In this document: positions 9,094 through 18,162 of the stretch, piece after piece | How the letters are laid out: the number at the start of each line of letters is the position of its first letter | Position numbering within the stretch: the stretch's first letter is position 1 | Source of the DNA: Oscillospiraceae bacterium | GTDB lineage: Bacteria; Bacillota; Clostridia; Oscillospirales; Acutalibacteraceae | Length of the DNA stretch: 34,651 bases | Reading direction: 5' to 3' | Assembly: GCA_022508845.1 (NCBI GenBank) | Contig: JAFLUL010000007.1 | Span: forward strand, 10,025 to 44,675 | The notes under the pieces: generated by a model | The model's database searches: none | Seen by the model: only the letters and a program-made list of their open reading frames with translations | Told to the model about the DNA's origin: nothing | Position numbers and translations under genes: made by a program

Positions 9094-11541
9094 ATGACAT
9101 ACAAACAGGGTTTTGACGCGGTTTTTATTGCTGCGGGTAGTGCGGAGCAGAAAATGATCTGTGAAGCACTGCTGTCGTCTTTGAAAGAAAAATACGATTT
9201 TCCCTTTTACGTGCTTGCCGACAACAACAGCGGCGCCCGAATCGGTTCCGGAGGCGCGCTTTTTCAGGTTTTGCATACGTTTAATTCCGAGGAGGAACTT
9301 CGCGAAAAAAAAATCCTTATCGTGCTGACCGGAGGAAAAAGTAAACGGGCGGCAAACTATGCCATACGCGGAAAAGCATTTATGTGTATCGCAGCTGATG
9401 AAAAAAATGAAGCGCTCACGTTTATCGACTATGCTTTGCTGAATGCGCTTCGGTTTTCTGCCGGTACGAACCGCGGAGTTGTTGTGTGCTGCGGGGATAT
9501 CATCGTGGATTTTACAGGCCGGGAGCTTTGCTTGCAGGACAGCGCCGCTGTCAGCGTTTATGCTGATTCGGCCACAGCTATGCGGCATGGAGTAATGTTT
9601 TCGGACTCAGAAGGTATGCTGTGCGATTATCTGCAAAAGCCGTCGGCGGATGGACTCCGAAAATATGCATTGAAATATAAAACGGAAAATGCTGTGCCGG
9701 TTGACGCAGGGCTTGTTTTTTTATCTTCCGATTATGTTACAGAGCTTTGGCGTCTTGCCCGGGAGGCGCTCTCCTATGTCCGGCAATGCGGCTCTGAGCT
9801 GAATTTGTTTACCGACATTCTTCCTGTTAATGCTCGTAATATTACTCGGGAGCAGTTTCTTTGTTCGGGAAAGGCGCGTATATGTGAACTTATTTGGGAT
9901 CGCCTGCGGAAGTATAAGCTCCGCGTTATTTGCGAAACGCAGCCGTTTCGTCATTTTGGCACTCCGTCGGAGATCCTGCGCAATGTTTTTTCAATGTCCG
10001 CCGAAACGCAGTCTGTTTGTATAAACAGCGAAGTCAGTGAGTCGGCTGTTATCGAAACGGGAAGCTTGCTCGATAATGTTCAGCTTGCCGGAAAAGCGCG
10101 GGTGGGTAAAGGATGTCTTGTTACCGATATTATGCTGCGCGATGTTGAAGTGCCGCCTGATTCCTCCGTGTTCGGTATTCGGCTGAAGGACGGCCGTTGC
10201 GTTGCCTGCGTTTTGCGTATTGAAAACGATCCCGGCGCAGCGGGAAAGCTTGCTCTTGAAAGCTGGGAGAGACCGCTGTATTATCCGGCTTCGTCATTCA
10301 CAGATTCTTTTCGGAAGTATATGCTGAATTCATCCTCTCAGGACGCGGTCAGCCTTGATTTCTGTGTTCGGAATGCAGATCCCCGTTTTTTCCTTGACTG
10401 GCGTCAGTATCTGGTTGATACGCTGAATGCCGCTCCGCGGGAAAATTCCGCATATGTTTTTGCAAGATCGCGGCTGATTGATGAATATTATGCAAACAGA
10501 AAACAGATGGAAAGCCTTCGCTGCGTAAAAGACTGTGCAAACGTGAAGCTGCCTGCCCGAATCAATTTTTCCGGAACCTGGACGGACTGTATGCCATACT
10601 GCATTGAGAATGGCGGCGAGGTTATAAATGCTGCCATTCGTATCAACGGTATAATGCCGATTTGCGTGTGTGCGGAGCGAATAGAGGAAAAACATATTGA
10701 AATGCGCAACGCCGATGTAAGCGGCGTTTCCGAAATTTATACGCCTGGCGGTGAAATGCAGGTGCTGTCGGACTGTAATCTGCACCGTGCTGTGTTTCAA
10801 ACGCTCGGTGTGGGGAAGAACACTGTGCTGGAGGACGGCATCCGGCTTACGGTTTCGGTGAGAAAAATTATGAAGGGCTCCGGCCTCGGAACGAGCAGTA
10901 TTGTGCTTTATGGCTGCTTTTGCGCATTGAGCGATTTGCTGGGAATGAACCTCTCCGAAAGCGATATTCTGTACTGCGTGTTTATTGCGGAGCAGCTGAT
11001 GCATACAGGCGGAGGCTGGCAGGATCAGGGGAGTCAGCTCGGCAGAGGATTTAAATCCGTGAAATCCCGGGCGGGTATTCCGCAGAAAATTACGGTTGCA
11101 CCGATCCCGTGCAGCGAAGAATTTTTAAAAAAAATATCGGACAGACTTGTTCTGATCTCTACCGGACAGCGCCATTTCGGCAGATTTATTGTTACGGATG
11201 TGATGAATCGGTATCTGGAAAGAAATTCAGACACGCTTCGCGCATTTTCCCGTCTTAAAATGTTGAACTCGGATATGAAAGACTGTATCCGGCGGGAGGA
11301 CGCCGAAAGCTTTGCCCGCTGTTTTAATTTGCACAGAGAAAATATTGATTTATTATCTCCTTTGATATATAATAATAAAATACGAAAACTTTCCGAAAAA
11401 TGTTTGCAGTTTGCGGACGGCTGCTCTATTTGCGGCGCCGGAGGCGGCGGGTATATGGCTGCGCTGCTCAAAGAGGGCGTTACCGTGCAGCAGCTTACCG
11501 ATACACTGCATACGGAAGTTCTTTCCGTTGAAATCATATAA
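9094..11541 (+). CDS. FKP-like bifunctional protein: N-terminal fucose-1-P nucleotidylyltransferase-like domain plus C-terminal GHMP kinase
   Basis: N-terminal ARIGSGGALFQVL and TGGKSKRAANYAIRGKAF resemble the fucokinase/FKP pyrophosphorylase; C-terminal NFSGTWTDCMPYCIENGGEVINAAI, MKGSGLGTSSI and GAGGGGYMAAL are GHMP (sugar) kinase motifs. ORF 9076-11541; ATG 9094 or 9076. Confidence 0.8.
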   Translation: MTYKQGFDAVFIAAGSAEQKMICEALLSSLKEKYDFPFYVLADNNSGARIGSGGALFQVLHTFNSEEELREKKILIVLTGGKSKRAANYAIRGKAFMCIAADEKNEALTFIDYALLNALRFSAGTNRGVVVCCGDIIVDFTGRELCLQDSAAVSVYADSATAMRHGVMFSDSEGMLCDYLQKPSADGLRKYALKYKTENAVPVDAGLVFLSSDYVTELWRLAREALSYVRQCGSELNLFTDILPVNARNITREQFLCSGKARICELIWDRLRKYKLRVICETQPFRHFGTPSEILRNVFSMSAETQSVCINSEVSESAVIETGSLLDNVQLAGKARVGKGCLVTDIMLRDVEVPPDSSVFGIRLKDGRCVACVLRIENDPGAAGKLALESWERPLYYPASSFTDSFRKYMLNSSSQDAVSLDFCVRNADPRFFLDWRQYLVDTLNAAPRENSAYVFARSRLIDEYYANRKQMESLRCVKDCANVKLPARINFSGTWTDCMPYCIENGGEVINAAIRINGIMPICVCAERIEEKHIEMRNADVSGVSEIYTPGGEMQVLSDCNLHRAVFQTLGVGKNTVLEDGIRLTVSVRKIMKGSGLGTSSIVLYGCFCALSDLLGMNLSESDILYCVFIAEQLMHTGGGWQDQGSQLGRGFKSVKSRAGIPQKITVAPIPCSEEFLKKISDRLVLISTGQRHFGRFIVTDVMNRYLERNSDTLRAFSRLKMLNSDMKDCIRREDAESFARCFNLHRENIDLLSPLIYNNKIRKLSEKCLQFADGCSICGAGGGGYMAALLKEGVTVQQLTDTLHTEVLSVEII

Positions 11542-11561
11542 TTCTTTCTGAGAGATCTGTT

Positions 11562-13475
11562 ATGCGAAATTTCTATCTTGTTCAGGCGGGCTGTCTTTAC
11601 GGCAACACATATTATTTACCTTACGCTGTCGGTATGCTGGCGGCTTTTGCGCTTGATGATGAAATTTTAAAACAGGAGTTCTCTCTGGGAAGGATCATTT
11701 ATTCTTTAGAAGATATCGATACCGCTATCGCGTCTATGGAGGAACCCTCCCTGGTGGGTTTTTCAAATTCAATTTGGAACTACGAATATAATCTTGAATT
11801 TGCGAAAAAGCTTAAAATGAAGTATCCCGATTGCGTTATCGAATTCGGCGGTCATCATGTTCCGCCGGACAATTCCTTTCTCAATGACTACGATTTTATA
11901 GACGTGTTGATCCACGGTAAGGGCGAAGAAGCTTTTCGCGATGTGCTTCTGGCTGTTTCGGGACGGATAGAATATTCCGATATACCTAATATCTCTTACC
12001 GCGATCCAAACGGAAATCCGCATAAAACGCAAACTCAGGCTATCCGCATATGCGATTATCCGTCCCCGTATCTTACAGGAGTTTTCGATCAGATAATCAG
12101 CGAGGGCGGATATCCTTTTTCCTGTGTGCTGGAAACGAACCGCGGTTGTCCGTATAATTGCAGCTATTGCGACTGGGGAGAGCTCAATTCGCAAGTGCGG
12201 ATGTTTTCTCTGGAGCGGGTATTTGCCGAGCTTGAATGGATGGCTGCCAATAAAATGGAATTTGTTTATCTGGTGGATGCGAATTTCGGTATGTTTGCGC
12301 GCGATGAACAGATAGCGCAAAAGCTGGTGGAACTGAAAGAAACGGCGGGATATCCGAATAGGCTGCAGGTTTCATATGCAAAGAATGAGCCGGATCGGGT
12401 GTTTCGCATCAATAAACTGCTTGCTGATCACGGCATCGGCAAAGGCGCCACACTCGCGCTGCAGAGCTTATCTCCCGAGGTTCTGAAAAATGTGGGACGT
12501 GCGAATATATCCAAGGAAGAATATGTTCGCAGGATCGCGCAGTTTCGAGGCGCCGGAATTTCTACATATACTGAGCTGATTATCGGTCTTCCCGGAGAAA
12601 CGCTTCAGAGCTTTGAGGAGGGGTTATGCGAGATCCTCGAGCTTGGACAACACTCTTCTGTTACTGCCTATCACTGTGAGCTGCTGCCCGGTTCCCGTAT
12701 GAGCACAAAGGAATATATGGAGCAATACGGCATTAAAACGGTTTGCACAACTCTGGATCAGTTCCATTGCAACGATATGAGAAATGTGCTTTCGGGATAT
12801 TCCAACATTGTTGTGGGAACAAACACCATGTCCCCCGATGAATGGATTGAAGCAAATTTCTTTGCGGGCGGGCTTCAGGGGCTGCACCATTTTGGACTTA
12901 CGCAATGCGCAGCCATGTATGTTCGCAAAGAACTGAATATTTCATACCACGATTTCTATACGGCTCTGCTCCGGTTTTTAACTGATGAAAGCAGCGTTTT
13001 CAGACCGCTTTTTCGCAATATTCGCAGGGTCCTCTATGATTTTGTGTATAACGGCGGTCCGCTTACCGTCATCGACGGCAGGTTTGGCAGCATAACCTGG
13101 CCGCTTGAGGAGGAAGTTTTTCTTGCATGCCTTTATGACCGTGAGCTTTTTTATAAAGAGATAGAAATTTTTCTTCGCAGGTATATTTACGATGCCGCTC
13201 TGCTTTCAGATCTCCTCTGTTATCAGCGCAGTGTTATCCTCCATCCCGATAATAACAGCGAGGAAATTATGCTGCATTTTGCGTGGAGAGACTATTTTAA
13301 CGCGATTATGGAAAACACCTATATACCTCTGCAAAAAAGAGATGTGATGTATCGATTTCAATCGCCTTTTAACGTTGAATCTTGGCCTGAATATGCAAAG
13401 CAGATCGTTTGGTACGGAAGAAGAAACAGCAGAATGCTCTATTCAAGCTCCCCGAATACGATTACGGAAGTGTAA
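11562..13475 (+). CDS. B12-binding-fold radical SAM protein (COG1032-like), paralog 1
   Basis: 637 aa; N-terminal Rossmann-like part with SNSIWNYEYN...FGGHHVPP; [4Fe-4S] motif ETNRGCPYNCSYCDWG; ELIIGLPGET; C-terminal EYAKQIVWYGRR. Confidence 0.9.
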   Translation: MRNFYLVQAGCLYGNTYYLPYAVGMLAAFALDDEILKQEFSLGRIIYSLEDIDTAIASMEEPSLVGFSNSIWNYEYNLEFAKKLKMKYPDCVIEFGGHHVPPDNSFLNDYDFIDVLIHGKGEEAFRDVLLAVSGRIEYSDIPNISYRDPNGNPHKTQTQAIRICDYPSPYLTGVFDQIISEGGYPFSCVLETNRGCPYNCSYCDWGELNSQVRMFSLERVFAELEWMAANKMEFVYLVDANFGMFARDEQIAQKLVELKETAGYPNRLQVSYAKNEPDRVFRINKLLADHGIGKGATLALQSLSPEVLKNVGRANISKEEYVRRIAQFRGAGISTYTELIIGLPGETLQSFEEGLCEILELGQHSSVTAYHCELLPGSRMSTKEYMEQYGIKTVCTTLDQFHCNDMRNVLSGYSNIVVGTNTMSPDEWIEANFFAGGLQGLHHFGLTQCAAMYVRKELNISYHDFYTALLRFLTDESSVFRPLFRNIRRVLYDFVYNGGPLTVIDGRFGSITWPLEEEVFLACLYDRELFYKEIEIFLRRYIYDAALLSDLLCYQRSVILHPDNNSEEIMLHFAWRDYFNAIMENTYIPLQKRDVMYRFQSPFNVESWPEYAKQIVWYGRRNSRMLYSSSPNTITEV

Positions 13476-13484
13476 AATAACGAT

Positions 13485-15386
13485 ATGAAACGAATCTATA
13501 TGGCTCAGCCGAATTCAAAATACGGAAATTCCGTATATTTCCCCTATGCTGCAGGATCTTTGATCGCCTATGCGTTTGCGAACACTGCGGTACGGGACAA
13601 TTATATTTTTGGCAGCTTTTTTTATAAAAAAGACTCAATTGATTCAGTGATCGCATCTGTGGAGGAGCCGTTTGTTTTCGGTTTTTCGTGCTATGTGTGG
13701 AATTATGAGTATAATAAAGCTCTGGCCGAGGCTGTGAAGAAAAAATGGCCGTCGTGTATCACCGTGTTCGGCGGACATCAGGTGTACGAAGGCAGCGATA
13801 TAATTAAAAACGGCAATGCGGATATCGTTATGTTCGGCGAAGGGGAAGAGAGCTTTAAGAGAATACTTCTTGCACTGGCGGGGCTTGATGAAATCGGCGA
13901 AATTCCGAATATTATGTATCGCAAGGACGGTATATCTGTTTTTACTCCCGAAGAAACAGTGTGCATTCCCCATCGGGTCTCTCCTTATTTAAACGGCTGG
14001 TTTGATGAAATGGTTCAAACCGAAAAGGAAGTTGTTTTTTCCGCAATCATTGAAACCAACCGGGGATGTCCGAATAAATGCGCATTTTGCGATTGGGGCA
14101 ATGTTAAGGCGCGGGTCCGTTTGTTTGACGAAGCGATGGTAAAAGCCGAGATCGACTGGATGGCGGAGCATAGAATTGAATACGTATATGCCGCTGACGC
14201 CAACTTCGGTTTGTTTGGGCGGGATGAAGGATATGTGGATTATCTGATCCAAAGGCACGATGAAACCGGTTATCCGCAAAAGTTTCAGGCAACCTACTCA
14301 AAAAACAATCCTGATACTGTTTTTTTGCTTAATAAAAAGCTGAATGACGCCGGTATGAGCAAAGGAGCCACGCTATCGTTCCAAAGCCTCAGCGAAGAAG
14401 TGCTTACCAATATTTACCGAAAAAATATGCCGCTTGAACACTTTAAGCGCCTGATGCAGCTTTATAATGAAAACGGGATCGCGGCTTACTCCGAACTCAT
14501 TCTCGGTTTGCCGGGCGAAACTTACGAATCGTTTCGCAGAGGGTTGGAGCTGCTGCTCCAAAACGGTCAGCATATGTCAATCAATATTTTCAGCTGTGAA
14601 CTGTTGACTAACTCCATTATGAACGATCCCGCTTATATTGAAAAATATCAGATCAAAACCGCCCGCATAGAACAGCATCAATACCATATTGTGCCATACA
14701 ATGTGGATATTCAGGAGTATTCAAATATAGTTGTTTCAACATCATCTATGCCGGAAAACCGCTGGATCGACGCAAACATCCTCGGCGTTTTTGTTCGGGC
14801 ATTTCATAATCTGGGGCTTTTGCAATGTTCGGCAATTTATCTGTTTTATGAAAAAGGCGTTGCATATATGGATTTTTACGAGAAATTGATCGCCTATTCC
14901 CGGCAGAATCCTCAGAGCGTGTGCGGCAGGGTCTATTCCTGGTTAAAAGAAAAATATTCCGAAGTTGTGCGGGGGGGCGGTTCGCTTACCTGGCATGAGC
15001 CTGCATTCGGTGAGCTTACGTGGCCGTTGGAAGAAGCGGCTTATTTAAAAGTTATGAAGGAGCTGCTCCTTTACAGATCTGAAATATATGAATTTATTCG
15101 CTGCTTTTTTGACGATGCGGAATTGCTTGAGGACTTAATGAAATATCAGGATTCCGTTGTGAAAACGCCTGCTTCGAAAGCAAGGCCGATCCAACTGAAA
15201 TATGACTGGTACGCATATTTTTCTTCTGTTTATGAAACAGATTATTCTGAGTTAAAAAAGTGTGACAATACTTTGATTATAGATCCGGGCGAAATTTCTG
15301 CCGATTTGTCGGAATTTGCCGTTAAAACGATATGGTTTGGGCGCAGGGGCAGTAAAAATATTATTACAGATATTCATTATGCTTAA
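13485..15386 (+). CDS. B12-binding-fold radical SAM protein, paralog 2
   Basis: 633 aa; CYVWNYEYN, FGGHQV, ETNRGCPNKCAFCDWG, ELILGLPGET, EFAVKTIWFGRRGSKN. Confidence 0.9.
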   Translation: MKRIYMAQPNSKYGNSVYFPYAAGSLIAYAFANTAVRDNYIFGSFFYKKDSIDSVIASVEEPFVFGFSCYVWNYEYNKALAEAVKKKWPSCITVFGGHQVYEGSDIIKNGNADIVMFGEGEESFKRILLALAGLDEIGEIPNIMYRKDGISVFTPEETVCIPHRVSPYLNGWFDEMVQTEKEVVFSAIIETNRGCPNKCAFCDWGNVKARVRLFDEAMVKAEIDWMAEHRIEYVYAADANFGLFGRDEGYVDYLIQRHDETGYPQKFQATYSKNNPDTVFLLNKKLNDAGMSKGATLSFQSLSEEVLTNIYRKNMPLEHFKRLMQLYNENGIAAYSELILGLPGETYESFRRGLELLLQNGQHMSINIFSCELLTNSIMNDPAYIEKYQIKTARIEQHQYHIVPYNVDIQEYSNIVVSTSSMPENRWIDANILGVFVRAFHNLGLLQCSAIYLFYEKGVAYMDFYEKLIAYSRQNPQSVCGRVYSWLKEKYSEVVRGGGSLTWHEPAFGELTWPLEEAAYLKVMKELLLYRSEIYEFIRCFFDDAELLEDLMKYQDSVVKTPASKARPIQLKYDWYAYFSSVYETDYSELKKCDNTLIIDPGEISADLSEFAVKTIWFGRRGSKNIITDIHYA

Positions 15387-15420
15387 ATTATTGCTCCGTA
15401 TGGAGAGATGAGGAAACCGT

Positions 15421-16146
15421 ATGCAGGATTTTAATGGCTTAACAGTAGTAATATTGGCGTCGAATGAACGAGAGCTGCTGCGCCGTACGATCCGCTTGGT
15501 GCTTGATTATGTTCAGACTGAGGATCTGGCGGAAATAATCGTATTTCTCAAGTCAGCCAACTGTCCCGCGGCGGATGAACTGAAATTGATACGTGCCGGC
15601 ATATCGGTTAATATTCCGATACGGGAGTATGTTCAGCAAGAAAAAAAATTGCCTGAAGCATTGATTGAAATTCCGCCGCTGATCAAAAGCTCGCATTTTC
15701 TGATTATGTTTTCAGATCTTGCCACTGACGCGGCGTCCATTCCGTTGATGGTGGAAGAAGCCAAGCGGTTTCCCGAAGCTGTTGTTTGTGCTTCAAAATG
15801 GCATAAAGATTCCGAAATCCATGATTACGGTTTTCTGCGAATGCTGTGTACAAGGTTTATGAATACTGCTGCCGCATTGATACTTAACTCAGACGGAAAA
15901 GATTTATTTTCTATTTTTCAGATCTACCCTCTGGAGATGGTCCTGCAATTGGACTTAAGTGATTCAAAATCCTTTGTTTTTGATTACACTTTAATGCCGA
16001 TCGCAATGGGAATAAAATATATTGAGGTTCCCACTCGATTTTTCAATCGAACGGAAGAAAAGTCAAATTATAATTTATGGGCTATGCTGAAAACAGGTTT
16101 TGCTTTTTTGAGGACTGCCGTAAGGCTTCGTATACGATACAGATGA
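15421..16146 (+). CDS. Small GT2-like glycosyltransferase with atypical DxD region
   Basis: 241 aa; starts LTVVILASNERELLRRTIRLVLDYV; FSDLATDAASIP in the DxD position; VPTRFFNRTEEKSNYNLW tail typical of DPM1-like GT2; RBS ATGAGGA. Confidence 0.7.
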   Translation: MQDFNGLTVVILASNERELLRRTIRLVLDYVQTEDLAEIIVFLKSANCPAADELKLIRAGISVNIPIREYVQQEKKLPEALIEIPPLIKSSHFLIMFSDLATDAASIPLMVEEAKRFPEAVVCASKWHKDSEIHDYGFLRMLCTRFMNTAAALILNSDGKDLFSIFQIYPLEMVLQLDLSDSKSFVFDYTLMPIAMGIKYIEVPTRFFNRTEEKSNYNLWAMLKTGFAFLRTAVRLRIRYR

Positions 16147-16212
16147 TCGGGGCTCAGGTTTTTTTCTCAGATGAAAAAACCGTGCGATATTTTAACAGAA
16201 CGGAGAATGAGA

Positions 16213-18132
16213 ATGAAAAACATATATTTGATCCAGCCAAATAACGTTATTTCCGGAAAAGTATATTTTCCTTATGCTGTTGGCGCAATTGCTTCATATG
16301 CATGGCAGTTCGATGAAATTAAAAGGGAATATCGGCTTTGTGATTTTATATATAAAAAAGATCCCGTTGAAGATGTATGCGCAACGTTTAAGGAGCCTTT
16401 TTTTGTTGGTTTTTCTTGTTATATGTGGAACATAGATTATAATCTTGATCTTGCGAAGCGTATAAAGCAGAAATGGCCTGAATGCATCATTGCCTTCGGC
16501 GGTCAGCAGGTTCCGGATGATACCGGGCTTTTGGAGCAGTATGAGTTTATTGATATTCTGATGCATGGCGAGGGCGAACAAACATTTTATAATCTTCTTA
16601 TGTGTTTTTCTTCGGATAACGATCTCAGCAGACTGAGCAATATTTCATATCGAAAAGACGGAACGCCAACGCATTTACCCCGGAAAATTTATAGGGATGT
16701 ATCATCTTATCCATCCCCGTATTCCACAGGGCTTTTTGACTGTATTCTTGCCGACGGAAGACGGCAAGGGCTGGATTTTGACGCGGTGTTGGAAACAAAC
16801 CGCGGCTGTCCTTACAGCTGTATTTACTGCTACTGGGCAGGAACTGAAAACAATTTCAGAATATTTCCTGTTGAGCGGGTTATGGCGGATATCGCATGGT
16901 TTGCAGAAAATAAAATATCGTTTGTGATTTGCGCCGATTCCAATTTCGGTATTTTGGATCGGGATAACGATATTGCAGATTATATCGTTCATTGCAAAAA
17001 AACTTTCGGATATCCGCAAAAGTTTGAAACAGCCGCTGCAAAGAACAAAGACGATATTGTTTTTGATATCCACAAAAAGCTGAACGATGCGGATATGTGC
17101 TGCGGTATCAGCGTTGCGGTGCAAAGCTTTTCTCCCACCGTGCTGGAGATAATAGGGAGAAAGAATCTTTCTCTCGATAATTATGCTCAACAGCTTGAAA
17201 AGTATAGGAATGAAGAAATGTCAACCTATACGGACTTTATTTTGGCGCTTCCCGGAGAAACCTATCAGAGCTTCTGCGAGGGGCTGTTTCGGGCGTTGGA
17301 GGCCGGACAGCATGATTCTATCAATATCCACCCGTGCGAAGTGTTGCCTAATACTATCCTGTATTCGGCTGAGCTCAGAGAAAAATATCAGATCAGAACA
17401 GTGCGCGGGCTGTATCAGGACCATACAAAATACGATTCCGACAGCAGCACCAATTCCTCACATGCAGAGTTAATCGTTTCAACTTCCACCTTGAACGAAC
17501 AGGAATGGTGCCGGGCGCTGCGTCTGGGAACCTGTGTGCAGAGTATACATTCGTTCGGATTGTTAAAATTTATCGCTATCTATCTGCGTAAAGCGCAGGG
17601 CGTATCGTATTATGATTTTTATATGAACCTTTACAAATGGATCGAATCGGAGAGCGGATTTTTGAAAGCAGTTTGTGACGATGTGTTTGAAAATCTTGAC
17701 CGTTTTGTTTCAGGGAAAGGCAGTCTTTGTTATTATAATCCCACCTTTTCCGATTCATATTTGTATTTCAGAGAAGGACTTTTCCTTTGCTGCGCGGAGA
17801 AGTTGGATCGGTTCTATGATGACGTTAAGGCGTATATCTCTCAGTATTTTTCAGATGATGAATTATATGCAGATCTTTTGAAGTATCAAACTGCGAAGGT
17901 TTTGCGCATCGGCGATCCGGCGTTGGTTTTGCATTTGGAATACGATTGGCAGGAGTATTTCAGCGATATTTTTGATTCCGCATATCTGACTCCGATCAAA
18001 AGAAAAACCGTGCTTGTTGCGGAAAAAAGCGATGTTGATAACTGGAGCGATTATACTTATCAGAAGATCTGGTTCGGTAAACGAGAAAATAAAATGCTCC
18101 GCAGATTCAAATATGCACCGGATAATCCGTAA
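16213..18132 (+). CDS. B12-binding-fold radical SAM protein, paralog 3
   Basis: ORF 16171-18132 trimmed to ATG 16213 (MKNIYLIQPN, matching paralogs; RBS CGGAG). CYMWNIDYN, FGGQQVP, ETNRGCPYSCIYCYW, LPGETYQSF, IWFGKRENK. Confidence 0.9.
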   Translation: MKNIYLIQPNNVISGKVYFPYAVGAIASYAWQFDEIKREYRLCDFIYKKDPVEDVCATFKEPFFVGFSCYMWNIDYNLDLAKRIKQKWPECIIAFGGQQVPDDTGLLEQYEFIDILMHGEGEQTFYNLLMCFSSDNDLSRLSNISYRKDGTPTHLPRKIYRDVSSYPSPYSTGLFDCILADGRRQGLDFDAVLETNRGCPYSCIYCYWAGTENNFRIFPVERVMADIAWFAENKISFVICADSNFGILDRDNDIADYIVHCKKTFGYPQKFETAAAKNKDDIVFDIHKKLNDADMCCGISVAVQSFSPTVLEIIGRKNLSLDNYAQQLEKYRNEEMSTYTDFILALPGETYQSFCEGLFRALEAGQHDSINIHPCEVLPNTILYSAELREKYQIRTVRGLYQDHTKYDSDSSTNSSHAELIVSTSTLNEQEWCRALRLGTCVQSIHSFGLLKFIAIYLRKAQGVSYYDFYMNLYKWIESESGFLKAVCDDVFENLDRFVSGKGSLCYYNPTFSDSYLYFREGLFLCCAEKLDRFYDDVKAYISQYFSDDELYADLLKYQTAKVLRIGDPALVLHLEYDWQEYFSDIFDSAYLTPIKRKTVLVAEKSDVDNWSDYTYQKIWFGKRENKMLRRFKYAPDNP

Positions 18133-18162
18133 CCGACAGCAGAACTGAGGAGTGTTATATAA

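Noticed and set aside
9306-9314. A9 homopolymer in the FKP-like gene as a phase-variation or slippage site
   Set aside because: The reading frame is intact across it and the genome is rich in A runs; no evidence of programmed frameshifting from a single sequence.
15721-15727. GCCACTG, resembling the end of a cobalamin-riboswitch B12 box
   Set aside because: It lies inside the small GT2 coding sequence, encoding part of SDLATDAA, and has no surrounding riboswitch architecture. I found no cobalamin riboswitch in the window.
16171-16212. Upstream 14-codon extension of rSAM3 (MKKPCDILTERRMR)
   Set aside because: All paralogs start at M(K/R)N(I/V)Y or similar, and CGGAG is well placed for ATG 16213.
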